From: an uncultured Bacteroidales bacterium
GTDB lineage: Bacteria > Bacteroidota > Bacteroidia > Bacteroidales > CHK158-818
DNA length: 57,177 nucleotides
NCBI GenBank assembly: GCA_949300615.1
Contig: CASGEW010000009.1
Location: 1,460-58,636, forward strand
Direction of reading: 5' to 3'
The notes beneath the pieces are model-generated. The model was given only the letters and a program-made list of their open reading frames with translations, searched no databases and was not told the DNA's origin. Shown one piece after another: positions 17,370-26,865 of this stretch (positions are counted from its first letter, which is position 1; each line of letters starts with the position of its first letter). The translations under genes were made by a program, and so were the position numbers.

Positions 17370-18227
17370 TTACTCATACGAAGGCCATGCTCCGGTTTTG
17401 GTACAGACATAAGCCGCCGTTACAACAGCAAACCGATGCGCCTCTTCAATGCTTTTACCCGATAATATTCCCGAAATAAAAGCCCCTGAAAAAGCGTCCC
17501 CAGCCCCGACCGTATCCATCACATTTACTTCCGGCGTCTCAATCACCGATGCCTGATCGTAAGAGAACACCTTGCTGTATGCTGCACCTGCTGTCAATAT
17601 CACATAACGGAACTTATATTCGGACAACAACCTCCGGCAAATCTGTTCGTCAGAGCCGCTCCAACCCAACATAACACAAACCTGCTGCATCTCCTCCCGA
17701 TTCATCTTTAATACATTGGCCGCCCCGAAAGAACGCAAAATCAACTCTTTCGAATAATACGGCGCACGCAGGTTAATATCAAAATAACGAATGGCCGTCT
17801 GCGGAGCAGCCGCCAACAAGGCATAGATCGTCTGGGAAGATACCGGCGAGCGTTGGGCCAACGAACCGAAACAAATAGCATCGGCCCTCCTGACTACCTC
17901 GATTGCTTGGGGAGTGAGCGGGATATTGTCCCACGCCACATTTTCGGGAATGAAATAAGAGGGGTCTCCGTTATTCAAGGTTACCTGCACGGTACCGGTG
18001 GGAAAATCGACCCGCTCGATAATGTATTTTAATCCGTACTTTTCTAATTCTTTTACGATTTTATCCCCCAAATCGTCTTTGCCCACAGCACTGATGGCAT
18101 AACTCTCTACCCCCAACTGCGAAGCATGATAAACAAAATTAATCGGAGCGCCTCCCGTTTTCCGTCCTGTCGGTAGTTCATCCCACAACAATTCACCTAT
18201 TCCCACAATAACAGGAATCTTTTCCAT
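17370..18227 (-). CDS. PfkB-family sugar kinase, fructokinase-like
   Basis: This 285-residue cytosolic ribokinase-fold kinase has the N-terminal GGAPINF substrate loop, followed by the C-terminal DTVGAGDAFSGAF motif with the catalytic Asp and anion hole. The GIGELLWDELPTGRKTGGAP opening is typical of bacterial fructokinases. It phosphorylates a ketose or related sugar, probably fructose to fructose 6-phosphate. It is transcribed alone and converges on the GH172 gene, whose family can release fructose, so a functional link is possible but unproven. Confidence 0.85.
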   Translation of the reverse strand: MEKIPVIVGIGELLWDELPTGRKTGGAPINFVYHASQLGVESYAISAVGKDDLGDKIVKELEKYGLKYIIERVDFPTGTVQVTLNNGDPSYFIPENVAWDNIPLTPQAIEVVRRADAICFGSLAQRSPVSSQTIYALLAAAPQTAIRYFDINLRAPYYSKELILRSFGAANVLKMNREEMQQVCVMLGWSGSDEQICRRLLSEYKFRYVILTAGAAYSKVFSYDQASVIETPEVNVMDTVGAGDAFSGAFISGILSGKSIEEAHRFAVVTAAYVCTKTGAWPSYE

Positions 18228-18314
18228 ACTCCTCCTTCTTATACTGCCAGATTCAACTTAAAAATTCATCAACAAACCTAATCTTGTATCAGGCAAATAA
18301 AACTATATGCACTA

Positions 18315-18347
18315 CAAAGATAGTTAAAAGCACCGGCTTCATCCAAA
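18315..18347 (-). promoter_or_regulatory. Promoter of the sugar-kinase gene
   Basis: On the minus strand, TTTG (18347-18344), 21 bases and TATCTTTG (18322-18315) match the Bacteroidetes promoter. The leader would be about 80 bases. Confidence 0.6.
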
Positions 18348-18370
18348 TATTTACGGAATCAAAATAAGAC

Positions 18371-18404
18371 AAAAAAATACCGATACGTTATGTACCGGTA
18401 TTTT
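18371..18404 (-). terminator. Terminator of the methylmalonyl-CoA decarboxylase operon
   Basis: The stem AAAATACCG (18374-18382) / CGGTATTTT (18396-18404) has a 13-base loop. Read on the minus strand it is followed by a T run. It lies 27 bases after the stop of the beta-subunit gene. Confidence 0.8.
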
Positions 18405-18430
18405 ATATCCATATTGATCGTAAATCTCGT

Positions 18431-19600
18431 TTAAGCCAAGAATCCCAGCAGTACACCGGCTGCAACGGCAGATCCAATTACACCAGCTACGTTGGGGCCC
18501 ATGGCGTGCATCAACAAGTAGTTGGTAGGATCGTATTCCAAACCGACATTCTGGGAGATACGAGCCGACATCGGCACAGCCGATACGCCCGCATTACCAA
18601 TTAACGGGTTGATTTTTTGCCCTTTGGGGAGAATCAGATTAAACACCTTCACAAAGAGAACTCCCGAAGCCGTAGCAATAATGAATGCCACAAATCCCAA
18701 CAGGAAAATCCAGATAGAGTTAGCCGTCAGGAACTCAGAAGCCTGCGTAGAAGCACCTACCGTCAATCCCAGCAAGATAGTGATTGAATCCATCAGCGGA
18801 CCGCTGGCCGTTTTAGCCAACCGGGTAGTTACACCACTCTCTTTAAGCAAGTTACCAAAAAACAACATTCCCAACAGAGGCAATCCGGAAGGAACCAGGA
18901 AACAGGTTAACAACAGCCCGATAATGGGGAACATCACCTTTTCGGTATGCGATACGGCCCGGGCCGGTTTCATCCGAATCAGGCGTTCTTTCTTGGTCGT
19001 CAACAGACGCATGATAGGCGGCTGGATAATCGGAACCAATGCCATATACGAATAAGCAGAAACAGCTATGGCACCCATCAAATTCGGAGCCAATTTAGAA
19101 GCGAGGAAGATGGCCGTCGGACCGTCTGCTCCCCCGATAATCCCGATAGCCCCTGCCTGATTGGGCTCGAACCCGAGCGAAAGAGCAATCATATAGGCAC
19201 CGAAAATACCGAACTGAGCAGCAGCCCCCACCAACATCAATTTAGGATTGGAGATCAACGACGAAAAATCCGTCATTGCACCGATACCCAAAAAGACAAT
19301 CGGAGGATACCATCCACAGCTTACACCCTGATACAGGATATTCAATACAGAACCCTCCTCGTAAATCCCGATTTCCAGTCCGGCATCGATTTTAAAGGGA
19401 ATGTTCCCGATCAAGATACCGAACCCGATAGGGATAAGCAACATGGGTTCAAAGTTTTTCTTGACTGCCAGATAGATAAAGAACAATCCGGCAATTATCA
19501 TCGCGAAGTGTTCCGGCGTTGCATTAGCAAAGGCCGTAAACTCCAAGAAATCGATTAGATTGTCGTATAAAAACGTCAGGAACTCCATGGTATCATTCAA
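18431..19600 (-). CDS. mmdB: Sodium-translocating decarboxylase beta subunit (MmdB/OadB/GcdB)
   Basis: This 389-residue inner-membrane protein, with about ten hydrophobic segments, decarboxylates carboxybiotin and exports Na+. The hallmark GGADGPTAIF, with the essential Asp159, is present, as are the conserved GIGAMTDF and the C-terminal NPLIGNAGVSAVPMSARI. It is the last gene of the mce-mmdA-gamma-biotin carrier-beta order. Its start overlaps the biotin-carrier stop by 8 bases. Methylmalonyl-CoA specificity is inferred from mce and mmdA in the same operon; the beta subunit itself does not discriminate between oxaloacetate, glutaconyl and methylmalonyl systems. Confidence 0.92.
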   Translation of the reverse strand: MNDTMEFLTFLYDNLIDFLEFTAFANATPEHFAMIIAGLFFIYLAVKKNFEPMLLIPIGFGILIGNIPFKIDAGLEIGIYEEGSVLNILYQGVSCGWYPPIVFLGIGAMTDFSSLISNPKLMLVGAAAQFGIFGAYMIALSLGFEPNQAGAIGIIGGADGPTAIFLASKLAPNLMGAIAVSAYSYMALVPIIQPPIMRLLTTKKERLIRMKPARAVSHTEKVMFPIIGLLLTCFLVPSGLPLLGMLFFGNLLKESGVTTRLAKTASGPLMDSITILLGLTVGASTQASEFLTANSIWIFLLGFVAFIIATASGVLFVKVFNLILPKGQKINPLIGNAGVSAVPMSARISQNVGLEYDPTNYLLMHAMGPNVAGVIGSAVAAGVLLGFLA

Positions 19601-20021
19601 TTATAATAAGATCTGTACCTTCGAGCACAGCATCTCCCTTGTTTACATTAATTGCTACTACTTTACCGTCTTTCTCGGCATTGATGTTATTCTCCATCTT
19701 CATAGCTTCCAGGATAACAACCGTTTGGCCTCGTTTTACGACATCACCTTCTTTTACCTTAATATCCAGGATAACGCCGGGCAACGGAGACTTGGTAGCA
19801 CTCTTGCTTTGTGCTTTCACCGGACGGCTTACTACCGGTTCGCCACTTGATGTTCTGGGAGCGGCAGCCGGGCGGGTCGATGGTTTGGGAGCTTTTACAG
19901 GCTTGTCCATTTCCACGCTGTAAGGCGTACCGTTTACTTCTACATGGGCGATGTTGTCTTCCACATCGTTTACCGTAACATTGTAAAGATTTCCGTTTAT
20001 TTTATATTTATACTGTTTCAT
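19593..20021 (-). CDS. mmdC: Biotin carrier subunit of the Na+-pumping decarboxylase
   Basis: This 142-residue protein has a small N-terminal beta domain, a flexible Pro/Ala/Ser-rich linker (about residues 40-78) and a biotinyl domain with the EAMKMEN site, Lys108 being the biotinylated residue. It carries CO2 from the carboxyltransferase MmdA to the membrane beta subunit. It ends 8 bases inside the mmdB start. Length and linker are typical of Bacteroidetes versions. Confidence 0.93.
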   Translation of the reverse strand: MKQYKYKINGNLYNVTVNDVEDNIAHVEVNGTPYSVEMDKPVKAPKPSTRPAAAPRTSSGEPVVSRPVKAQSKSATKSPLPGVILDIKVKEGDVVKRGQTVVILEAMKMENNINAEKDGKVVAINVNKGDAVLEGTDLIIIE

Positions 20022-20046
20022 TTTTACGAGAGGTTTATGATTTTCG

Positions 20047-20955
20047 TTAATGAGGCAGATGACGCAACGTATAGATCTTGGAACTCCACGGAGAATAATT
20101 GCGTTTTACCTTGTTTATAGTCAAAATGGTATCTTCTATATCATGCGCATCTTCCTGATATTCGTGCAAAGCCATGGCAATAGCCGCAAATACTTCTCCG
20201 GAATCTTTACGCAATTTTTCTTTGGCTTCATCGTGATCGGTAATACCCGAAGCCCTCATCATATTCCGTTTGCTCATTTTCTTGGAAACAGAACCGATAA
20301 TCCAGAAAGCGACAAACAACAACAACAACGCAATGAACACCACACCCATGGCAATAATAGACATCCCTACACCGTGCCGGTCATTTTTTCGGAACCCATC
20401 AATTTTGGTATTCTTGTCTATGGTCTGGTTGTTCGTACTGGGGGTTACATAATTTTGACTATCACCACCTTTAATCACCCATTTAGAACTTCCGTCTTCC
20501 TCGCGTGCATACGAGTGGTCGGCGGGAATACCGGCCGGCACCGTAACCGAGTCGATCAACGTACGTCCGTTGGCATCATACAAACCGATCCAGTTTTCCT
20601 TATTCGGATCGAGTGTAAAATTCAGGTGGAAGGTACCCCGATTAGGCATACCGTCAGCCCAGAAAAGAGCATGCTGACGGGGAGCTATACGGGTAAGGAC
20701 ATCTCTTTTGGGAATGGGATATTTGGTCGGGTTATTTTTATCGTTGGTCAAATAACAGCTTCTCAAATCCACTGATCCGAAAGAGGTATTGAACAACTCT
20801 ATCCAAGCGCTTTGCACTCCGTAGTCGTCCTGATAATTCGTCTGATTGGTAACCAAAACTTCGTTGATGCGCACGCTTTTGGCCCCTTGTGCAAAAGTGC
20901 CCATGCAGCAAGTCATCAACAACACGATCGTTACCCCTATATTCTTTCTATTCAT
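20047..20955 (-). CDS. Lamin-tail domain fused to OadG-type gamma subunit
   Basis: This 302-residue protein has a signal peptide ending near GTFAQG (about residue 23) and an extracytoplasmic lamin-tail (LTD) domain at about 25-170, with the SVRINEVLVTNQ start and AWIELFNT core. A single transmembrane helix (about 195-221) of OadG type and a cytosolic C-terminal tail follow. OadG/MmdD gamma subunits normally have 60-100 residues and hold the decarboxylase complex together; here the pump gains a large periplasmic domain. The ATG at 20955 was chosen; the frame also extends to a TTG 9 bases upstream. It lies between mmdA and the biotin carrier. Confidence 0.85.
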   Translation of the reverse strand: MNRKNIGVTIVLLMTCCMGTFAQGAKSVRINEVLVTNQTNYQDDYGVQSAWIELFNTSFGSVDLRSCYLTNDKNNPTKYPIPKRDVLTRIAPRQHALFWADGMPNRGTFHLNFTLDPNKENWIGLYDANGRTLIDSVTVPAGIPADHSYAREEDGSSKWVIKGGDSQNYVTPSTNNQTIDKNTKIDGFRKNDRHGVGMSIIAMGVVFIALLLLFVAFWIIGSVSKKMSKRNMMRASGITDHDEAKEKLRKDSGEVFAAIAMALHEYQEDAHDIEDTILTINKVKRNYSPWSSKIYTLRHLPH

Positions 20956-20965
20956 AGCTTTCAAA

Positions 20966-22519
20966 TTACAGAGGTATATTTCCGTGCTTTTTGGCAGGAT
21001 TGGTTAATTTTTTCGTTTGTAACTGTTGCAGGGCACGAATAATGCGGAAACGGGTATTACGCGGTTCGATCACATCGTCGATATATCCATATTTGGCTGC
21101 ATTATACGGGTTAGCAAACAGTTTCGTATATTCGGCTTCTTTTTCTGCCATGAACTGAGCAGGATCCGGAGCATCTTTGGCCTCTTTGGCATACAGCACC
21201 TCTACGGCCCCGGCTCCACCCATCACAGCAATTTCTGCGGTAGGCCATGCATAGTTCATATCGCCCCTGAGCTGCTTGCAACTCATCACGATATGCGATC
21301 CGCCATACGATTTACGCAACGTAACGGTTACTTTGGGAACGGTAGCTTCGCCATAAGCATACAACAATTTGGCGCCGTGCAGAATCACACCGTTGTACTC
21401 TTGTCCGGTACCCGGCAAGAATCCCGGTACATCGACCAACGTTACCAACGGAATATTGAATGCATCGCAGAAACGGACAAAACGGGCTGCCTTGCGCGAA
21501 GCGTTACTGTCCAATACGCCGGCCAAATATTTGGGTTGGTTGGCAACCACCCCTACCGACTGACCATTGAAACGAGCAAATCCGATGATGATGTTCTTCG
21601 CATAATCGCGTTGCAATTCCAGGAACTCTCCGTTATCTATGATAGCACCTATCACCTCATACATATCGTACGGTTTGTTGGGACTGTCGGGAATAATTTC
21701 GTTCAAAGAATCTTCCAGACGGTCTATCGGGTCATTGCACTCTACCAACGGAACCTCTTCCAAGTTATTTTGAGGAATAAAGCTGATCAACTTACGAATA
21801 ATGGCCAATCCCTCCTCACCATTTTCGGCAGCAAAATGAGCCACACCCGATTTGGTAGAATGAACCGAAGCGCCTCCCAGATCCTCCTGTGTAACATCTT
21901 CACCGGTTACGGTTTTTACAACTTTCGGACCGGTCAAGAACATATAGGAAGGGCCCTGTGTCATAACAATAAAATCGGTCAAAGCAGGCGAATAAACAGC
22001 CCCGCCGGCACACGGACCGAAAATACCCGAGATTTGAGGGATAACACCCGAAGCCATGATGTTCCGTTGGAAAATTTCAGCATATCCGGCCAACGCGTTG
22101 ATACCTTCCTGAATACGTGCACCTCCCGAGTCGTTGATACCGATAATGGGGGCACCCATTTTCATGGCCATATCCATCACCTTACAAATTTTCAAAGCCA
22201 TCGTTTCAGACAACGATCCTCCGAAAACGGTAAAATCTTGGGCAAACACATACACCAAACGGCCTTCAATCGTTCCGTATCCGGTAACGACGCCATCGCC
22301 CAAGAAGGATTTCTTTTCTTGTCCGAAATTGGTACATCTGTGTTTTACAAACATATCCAACTCTTCAAAACTTCCGTCATCCAACAGTTGGGCAATACGT
22401 TCGCGAGCCGTATATTTCCCCTTATCGTGTTGTTTCTGAATAGCTTTTTCTCCACCGCCCAAACGTGCTTCTGCTCGAAGGGCTATCAGTTCTTTTACTT
22501 TTTCAAGTTGATCACTCAT
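20966..22519 (-). CDS. mmdA: Methylmalonyl-CoA decarboxylase alpha (carboxyltransferase) subunit
   Basis: This 517-residue cytosolic carboxyltransferase of the crotonase fold moves the carboxyl group of (S)-methylmalonyl-CoA to biotin, giving propionyl-CoA. Motifs include the N-terminal [10 protein letters not shown] acyl-CoA site, the [16 protein letters not shown] loop and the C-terminal [11 protein letters not shown] and [10 protein letters not shown] segments. It is closest to propionyl-CoA carboxylase beta / MmdA. It lies between the epimerase (27 bases upstream) and the gamma fusion. The operon lacks a biotin carboxylase, which argues for decarboxylation rather than carboxylation. Confidence 0.94.
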   Translation of the reverse strand: MSDQLEKVKELIALRAEARLGGGEKAIQKQHDKGKYTARERIAQLLDDGSFEELDMFVKHRCTNFGQEKKSFLGDGVVTGYGTIEGRLVYVFAQDFTVFGGSLSETMALKICKVMDMAMKMGAPIIGINDSGGARIQEGINALAGYAEIFQRNIMASGVIPQISGIFGPCAGGAVYSPALTDFIVMTQGPSYMFLTGPKVVKTVTGEDVTQEDLGGASVHSTKSGVAHFAAENGEEGLAIIRKLISFIPQNNLEEVPLVECNDPIDRLEDSLNEIIPDSPNKPYDMYEVIGAIIDNGEFLELQRDYAKNIIIGFARFNGQSVGVVANQPKYLAGVLDSNASRKAARFVRFCDAFNIPLVTLVDVPGFLPGTGQEYNGVILHGAKLLYAYGEATVPKVTVTLRKSYGGSHIVMSCKQLRGDMNYAWPTAEIAVMGGAGAVEVLYAKEAKDAPDPAQFMAEKEAEYTKLFANPYNAAKYGYIDDVIEPRNTRFRIIRALQQLQTKKLTNPAKKHGNIPL

Positions 22520-22545
22520 TGCTTTATCGTATAACGTTTCTACTT

Positions 22546-22959
22546 TTATTCTTGGGGATGTTCACAAAGTTCTGTCAATACACTGCACGTAGTTTTCGGA
22601 TGCAAGAAAGCGATATTCAGGCCTTCGGCTCCTTTACGGGGAGCTTTATCGATTAATTGAACACCCTTAGCTTCTACTTCGGCCAAAGCATTAGCCACGC
22701 CATCGCCCACGGCAAAAGCCAGGTGATGGATTCCTTCGCCCTTTTTCTCGATAAATTTGGCCACGGCACTTTCAGGAGAGGTGGGTTCAAGCAACTCAAT
22801 CTTGGTCTGACCGATTTTAAAAAAAGCCGTTTTTACTTTCTGATCGGCAACTTCTTCAATGGCATAGCATTTAAGGCCCAACACATTTTCATAATAGGGA
22901 ATAGCCGTATCCAGGCTTTTGACAGCAATCCCCAAGTGTTCAATATGAGTAAGATTCAT
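22546..22959 (-). CDS. mce: Methylmalonyl-CoA epimerase
   Basis: This 137-residue vicinal-oxygen-chelate (glyoxalase-fold) metalloenzyme converts (R)- to (S)-methylmalonyl-CoA, feeding the next gene's decarboxylase in succinate-to-propionate fermentation. Markers are [14 protein letters not shown] with the metal-binding His, [16 protein letters not shown] and the late Glu in SVLTELCEH. It is first in the five-gene operon, behind a TACATTTG -7 element. Confidence 0.95.
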   Translation of the reverse strand: MNLTHIEHLGIAVKSLDTAIPYYENVLGLKCYAIEEVADQKVKTAFFKIGQTKIELLEPTSPESAVAKFIEKKGEGIHHLAFAVGDGVANALAEVEAKGVQLIDKAPRKGAEGLNIAFLHPKTTCSVLTELCEHPQE

Positions 22960-23458
22960 AATACAGAGATTTAGTTAATATTTTACTGATAATCTATGGC
23001 TGTTTTTTATAAAACAAATCGCAACAAATGTACTCTTTTTCGGTAGAATACAGAAATTTTTCGATAATTAATTCGTATGGAAACGATTTCTCCCGGACCG
23101 ATCTCCACGACCGGGCTCCCCTCCCTACGAAATCGATCCAGCATTTTCCCCAATCATCCCACAAAAACAATATTTTACGTCCTCAAACAAACCAACCGTC
23201 CAGAATAGCTGCTCTTCTTTCGGGCAGCAGGCGATGAACGGCTAAAAAACTGCCAAATAGACAGCAAATATGACACGGATGATTCGTTCCGGTGAAATAA
23301 CGCCTGACAAAAGATTACTTTTTCCCCGATTTTCATTTTGGCACACCTTTTGCGTAAAAACAAGTGAAACCTTGCAAAAAGGAGGGAGTAAAAGCTCCGG
23401 AACAAATCGAGGTTTGAGAGACAAACAGAAAAATATAATTAATAAAAATACTACTACA
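22960..23458. promoter_or_regulatory. Divergent control region between mce and dnaK
   Basis: This is 499 bases without a convincing gene. On the minus strand TACATTTG (23032-23025), with a weak upstream CAG/CAA element, should drive the propionate operon. A 7-bp hairpin, GCTGCTC/GGGCAGC (23208-23214 with 23222-23228), lies in the middle. The sigma-54-type element for dnaK is at 23339-23353. No CIRCE element is present. A 5-bp dyad, GTTTG-AGAGA-CAAAC (23412-23426), lies in the dnaK leader. Confidence 0.5.
23339..23353 (+). promoter_or_regulatory. Sigma-54-type -24/-12 promoter before dnaK
   Basis: TGGCAC-N5-TTGC (GG at 23340-23341 and GC at 23352-23353, exactly 10 bases between) matches the RpoN consensus in both boxes and spacing. 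The predicted start near 23365 gives a leader of about 95 bases. No housekeeping TAnnTTTG box is seen closer to dnaK. RpoN dependence is inferred. Confidence 0.55.
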
Positions 23459-25372
23459 ATGGGAAAAATTATTGGAATTGACTTAGGAACCACAAACTCT
23501 TGTGTTGCTGTCATGGAAGGCAACGAACCTGTGGTAATTGCAAACAGCGAAGGTCGTAGAACCACGCCTTCTATTGTTGCATTTGTGGACGGTGGCGAAC
23601 GCAAAGTCGGCGATCCGGCAAAACGTCAAGCCATCACGAACCCCAAAAGGACGATTTTCTCCATAAAACGTTTTATGGGCGAAACATACGACCAAGTAAC
23701 CAAAGAGTTGTCGCGCGTACCGTACAGCGTTGTTCGCAGCGACAACAACACGCCCCGTATCGACATCGACGGACGGTTATATACGCCGCAAGAAATTTCG
23801 GCCATGATCCTTCAAAAAATGAAGAAAACCGCCGAAGACTATCTGGGACAAGAAGTAACCGAAGCCGTTATCACCGTGCCCGCCTACTTCAACGATTCGC
23901 AACGTCAAGCCACCAAAGAAGCCGGTGAAATCGCCGGATTGAAAGTAAGACGTATCGTAAACGAACCTACCGCTGCGGCATTGGCTTACGGATTGGACAA
24001 AACCAACAAAGACATGAAGATCGCCGTATTCGACTTAGGCGGTGGTACATTCGATATCTCCATCCTCGAATTGGGCGACGGCGTATTTGAAGTAAAATCC
24101 ACCAACGGGGATACCCACCTGGGAGGGGATGATTTCGACCACGTTATCATCGACTGGCTGGCCGACGAGTTCAAAGCCGAAGAAGGAGTAGATCTCCGTC
24201 AAGACCCGATGGCTCTGCAACGGTTGAAAGAAGCTGCTGAAAAAGCGAAGATAGAATTGTCAAGCGCCACATCAACAGAAATCAACCTGCCGTACATCAT
24301 GCCGGTAAACGGAGTACCCAAACACTTGGTAAAAACATTGACGCGTGCCAAATTTGAACAACTTTGCGACAGATTGATCCAAGCAACCATCGAACCGTGC
24401 CGTAAAGCGTTGGCCGACGCCGGATTAAAAGCATCCGACATTGACGAAGTCATCCTGGTTGGGGGTTCTACCCGTATCCCCGCCATACAGGCCATCGTCG
24501 AAAAATTCTTCGGTAAGACACCGTCCAAAGGTGTTAATCCCGACGAAGTAGTAGCCGTAGGTGCTGCCATACAAGGTGCCGTATTAAGCGGTGATGTAAA
24601 AGACGTTTTGTTACTTGATGTTACTCCGTTGTCTCTGGGTATCGAAACATTGGGCGGTGTCATGACAAAATTGATCGATGCCAACACCACCATCCCGACG
24701 CGTAAATCCGAAACCTTCTCTACGGCCGTAGATAACCAACCTTCGGTAGAAATACACGTATTGCAAGGAGAACGTCCGATGGCAAAAGACAACAAGACAA
24801 TCGGAAGATTCCACCTCGATGGAATTCCCGCCGCACAACGTGGTGTCCCCCAAATCGAAGTTACCTTCGACATCGACGCCAACGGTATCTTGAACGTCTC
24901 TGCCAAAGACAAAGGCACAGGTAAAGAACAGAGCATCCGTATCGAAGCATCCAGCGGGCTTAGCGACGAAGAAATCAAACGAATGAAGGAAGAAGCAGCT
25001 GCCAACGCCGAAGCCGATGCCAAAGAAAAGGAACGTATCGAAAAATTGAACCAAGCCGATTCTCTCATCTTCCAAACTGAAAAACAGATGAAAGAAATGG
25101 GCGATAAGATTCCGGCAGACAAGAAAGCTACGATCGAATCTGCTCTGAGCAAACTGAAAGACGCCCACAAAGCACAAGACAAAGCTGGCATCGACGCTGC
25201 CACAACTGAATTGAACAATGCTTTGCAGGCTGCCGCACAAGACATTTACAATGCCCAAAATGCCGGTGCACAACAGCAAGCAGGAACAAATACTCAACAA
25301 CAGCAACAACAAACCTCCAATAACAACAACGGAGATAATGTTACGGACGTTGACTTTGAGGAAGTGAAATAA
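23459..25372 (+). CDS. dnaK: Molecular chaperone DnaK (Hsp70)
   Basis: This 637-residue cytosolic ATP-dependent chaperone works with DnaJ and GrpE in folding and stress response. The ATPase domain starts [18 protein letters not shown] and contains the [11 protein letters not shown] and [10 protein letters not shown] signatures. The substrate domain contains [14 protein letters not shown]. The C-terminal tail is Gln/Asn-rich with repeated Q and N, and ends DVDFEEVK, the usual EEVK-type end. The frame is open far upstream, but the family start and promoter position fix the ATG used here. dnaJ and grpE are not adjacent, and no CIRCE site is present. Confidence 0.98.
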   Translation: MGKIIGIDLGTTNSCVAVMEGNEPVVIANSEGRRTTPSIVAFVDGGERKVGDPAKRQAITNPKRTIFSIKRFMGETYDQVTKELSRVPYSVVRSDNNTPRIDIDGRLYTPQEISAMILQKMKKTAEDYLGQEVTEAVITVPAYFNDSQRQATKEAGEIAGLKVRRIVNEPTAAALAYGLDKTNKDMKIAVFDLGGGTFDISILELGDGVFEVKSTNGDTHLGGDDFDHVIIDWLADEFKAEEGVDLRQDPMALQRLKEAAEKAKIELSSATSTEINLPYIMPVNGVPKHLVKTLTRAKFEQLCDRLIQATIEPCRKALADAGLKASDIDEVILVGGSTRIPAIQAIVEKFFGKTPSKGVNPDEVVAVGAAIQGAVLSGDVKDVLLLDVTPLSLGIETLGGVMTKLIDANTTIPTRKSETFSTAVDNQPSVEIHVLQGERPMAKDNKTIGRFHLDGIPAAQRGVPQIEVTFDIDANGILNVSAKDKGTGKEQSIRIEASSGLSDEEIKRMKEEAAANAEADAKEKERIEKLNQADSLIFQTEKQMKEMGDKIPADKKATIESALSKLKDAHKAQDKAGIDAATTELNNALQAAAQDIYNAQNAGAQQQAGTNTQQQQQQTSNNNNGDNVTDVDFEEVK

Positions 25373-25399
25373 ATAAACAGACAGTTATTACTTAACCCT

Positions 25400-25440
25400 A
25401 AAAAACGCATAACTCGTTGAGTTATGCGTTTTTTTATGAC
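25400..25440 (+). terminator. dnaK terminator
   Basis: A 15-16 bp perfect stem, AAAAACGCATAACTC / GAGTTATGCGTTTTT (25401-25415 with 25419-25433), has a GTT loop and a T run, 28 bases after the dnaK stop. Its A and T flanks let it work in both directions between converging genes. Confidence 0.92.
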
Positions 25441-25449
25441 CGATTTAAT

Positions 25450-25508
25450 CTTTTCTCCGCTTTTTGTAAAAAGCCGAACCAAAAGCTTTTTGGTTCGGCG
25501 CAGTATGT
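25450..25508 (+). repeat. Dispersed hairpin repeat, copy 2
   Basis: This is the same element as at 4614 and 30349. Here the first stem has one mismatch (TCCGCTTTTT versus AAAAAGCCGA). The second dyad is instead extended to a 12-bp perfect stem, GCCGAACCAAAA / TTTTGGTTCGGC, around GCT. The copy sits between dnaK and the converging lipoprotein gene. Confidence 0.7.
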
Positions 25509-25536
25509 AGATAAATGGGGGAAAACAATAACGCAA

Positions 25537-26700
25537 CTATTTCACCAGTTCAAAAGGTTGGTCTTTATCTCCTGTCCATCGATACAGATAAACGGTACTG
25601 TTCTGTTTCTTGTCATCAGAAACACCGTTGTGCGAGATATAAAAATATCCGTTGCCCAATGGACACAAACCGGTAGATCCCCACTCAAAATTCCATCCCC
25701 ACGTATCGCTCGAAACATCATACAACCCTTGCGGCAATAACGACAGCACCTCGCCTTCCTGTGTTAAATCAAACCCCTGTAACGTCTCTTTACGAGCCTT
25801 CTTCGAACCATCTATCACAAAAAGGGTATAATTGGGGTAGGCCGATTTCTTTCCGGCATAAACCGCAGCAAAACAATTTCCCGAAGCAGGATCATAAGCT
25901 AAATTTTGTATTCCATACGTCGTATTTCCCGTGCGCACGAAATATTTATGTAGCGGTTTTGCCGGACCGCTGGTATGCAAATCATCCTGTAACAACATAC
26001 GCTCATACTTTTTCCACCCTCTCGTATCATACCCCAATATCACCTGATAATCGTTATCGGTTCTCGTCTTATCGCTGTAAATTCCATAAGCGACATACAG
26101 CAAATATCGTCCATCTCTCCCCTTCCCGAACTCCGGAGCAAACGTTGTCCCGTCTATTCCCGAACAACCGAAACGGTGTTCAACCCGTTTCCCTCCATTC
26201 TCTACCCACGCATAATAGTCCTCCGTAGGCTCTTTCAGAAAAACGGTTATCATCACCCGGTCCTTTTCCGCATCCATCCCGGGACGAGTAATGGCATCTA
26301 CATCAAAAATAGCCACATAAAAAGCACTCCGACGTCCTGCTTCCTGCCGATCGTCTATCCCCTTACCGATAACATCATTCTTATATTCCAACGAACCGTA
26401 CAACCGCCCATCTTCCGGATGGAGAGAAAGACATCCCAAATGGCCGGTCAACCCCGTTACGCTCCCGATCAAGTTCCCTTGCAAATCCATCTTCAACAGT
26501 TCCGTCGTAAATGAGAAATAGATATAGCCCCTTTTCAGATCCACCGCAATACCCTGCACGTGGAAACGATCTCGGTTGCCCGAAAAAATCTTTTTCGGAA
26601 TTTTCGTTACATCGACAACCGGCTCATCCATCCCCACAGACAACACCGACCGACATCCAACCAGCAATACCGACAACAAGAACAAAAACACCTTATTCAT
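25537..26700 (-). CDS. Lipoprotein of unknown function, beta-propeller-like
   Basis: This 387-residue protein starts at MNKVFLFLLSVLLVGC, with a lipobox Cys at about residue 16. An upstream in-frame ATG would bury the signal peptide behind 43 residues and was not used. The body shows repeated strand-turn patterns such as GIAVDLKRGYIYFSFTTELLK, CLSLHPEDGRLYGSLEYK and NLAYDPASGNCFAAVY, spaced like blades of an NHL/SMP-30 type propeller. No catalytic residues are recognised. It ends 165 bases from the dnaK stop, facing it. The role is unknown; secreted scavenging or binding is possible. Confidence 0.7.
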   Translation of the reverse strand: MNKVFLFLLSVLLVGCRSVLSVGMDEPVVDVTKIPKKIFSGNRDRFHVQGIAVDLKRGYIYFSFTTELLKMDLQGNLIGSVTGLTGHLGCLSLHPEDGRLYGSLEYKNDVIGKGIDDRQEAGRRSAFYVAIFDVDAITRPGMDAEKDRVMITVFLKEPTEDYYAWVENGGKRVEHRFGCSGIDGTTFAPEFGKGRDGRYLLYVAYGIYSDKTRTDNDYQVILGYDTRGWKKYERMLLQDDLHTSGPAKPLHKYFVRTGNTTYGIQNLAYDPASGNCFAAVYAGKKSAYPNYTLFVIDGSKKARKETLQGFDLTQEGEVLSLLPQGLYDVSSDTWGWNFEWGSTGLCPLGNGYFYISHNGVSDDKKQNSTVYLYRWTGDKDQPFELVK

Positions 26701-26865
26701 ACCACGATGTATTTCAATTTCAGCAAATATAACCATTTTATTCCGCAAATACCACATCCGGGATAAACCCCTTCCTGACGCCCTCTTCAAAGAAAAAGGC
26801 CTGTTGTACATCAACAGACCTTTTAACATCCGGCAAATTCACCGGACAACGGTAACCTTATTTAT

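Noticed and set aside
23028-23237. 69-residue plus-strand frame between mce and dnaK
   Set aside because: No motif, no ribosome site, low-complexity composition, and it overlaps the mce promoter.
23412-23426. GTTTG-AGAGA-CAAAC dyad in the dnaK leader as a CIRCE/HrcA site
   Set aside because: CIRCE is TTAGCACTC-N9-GAGTGCTAA. This dyad has different bases, arms of only 5 bp and a short spacer.
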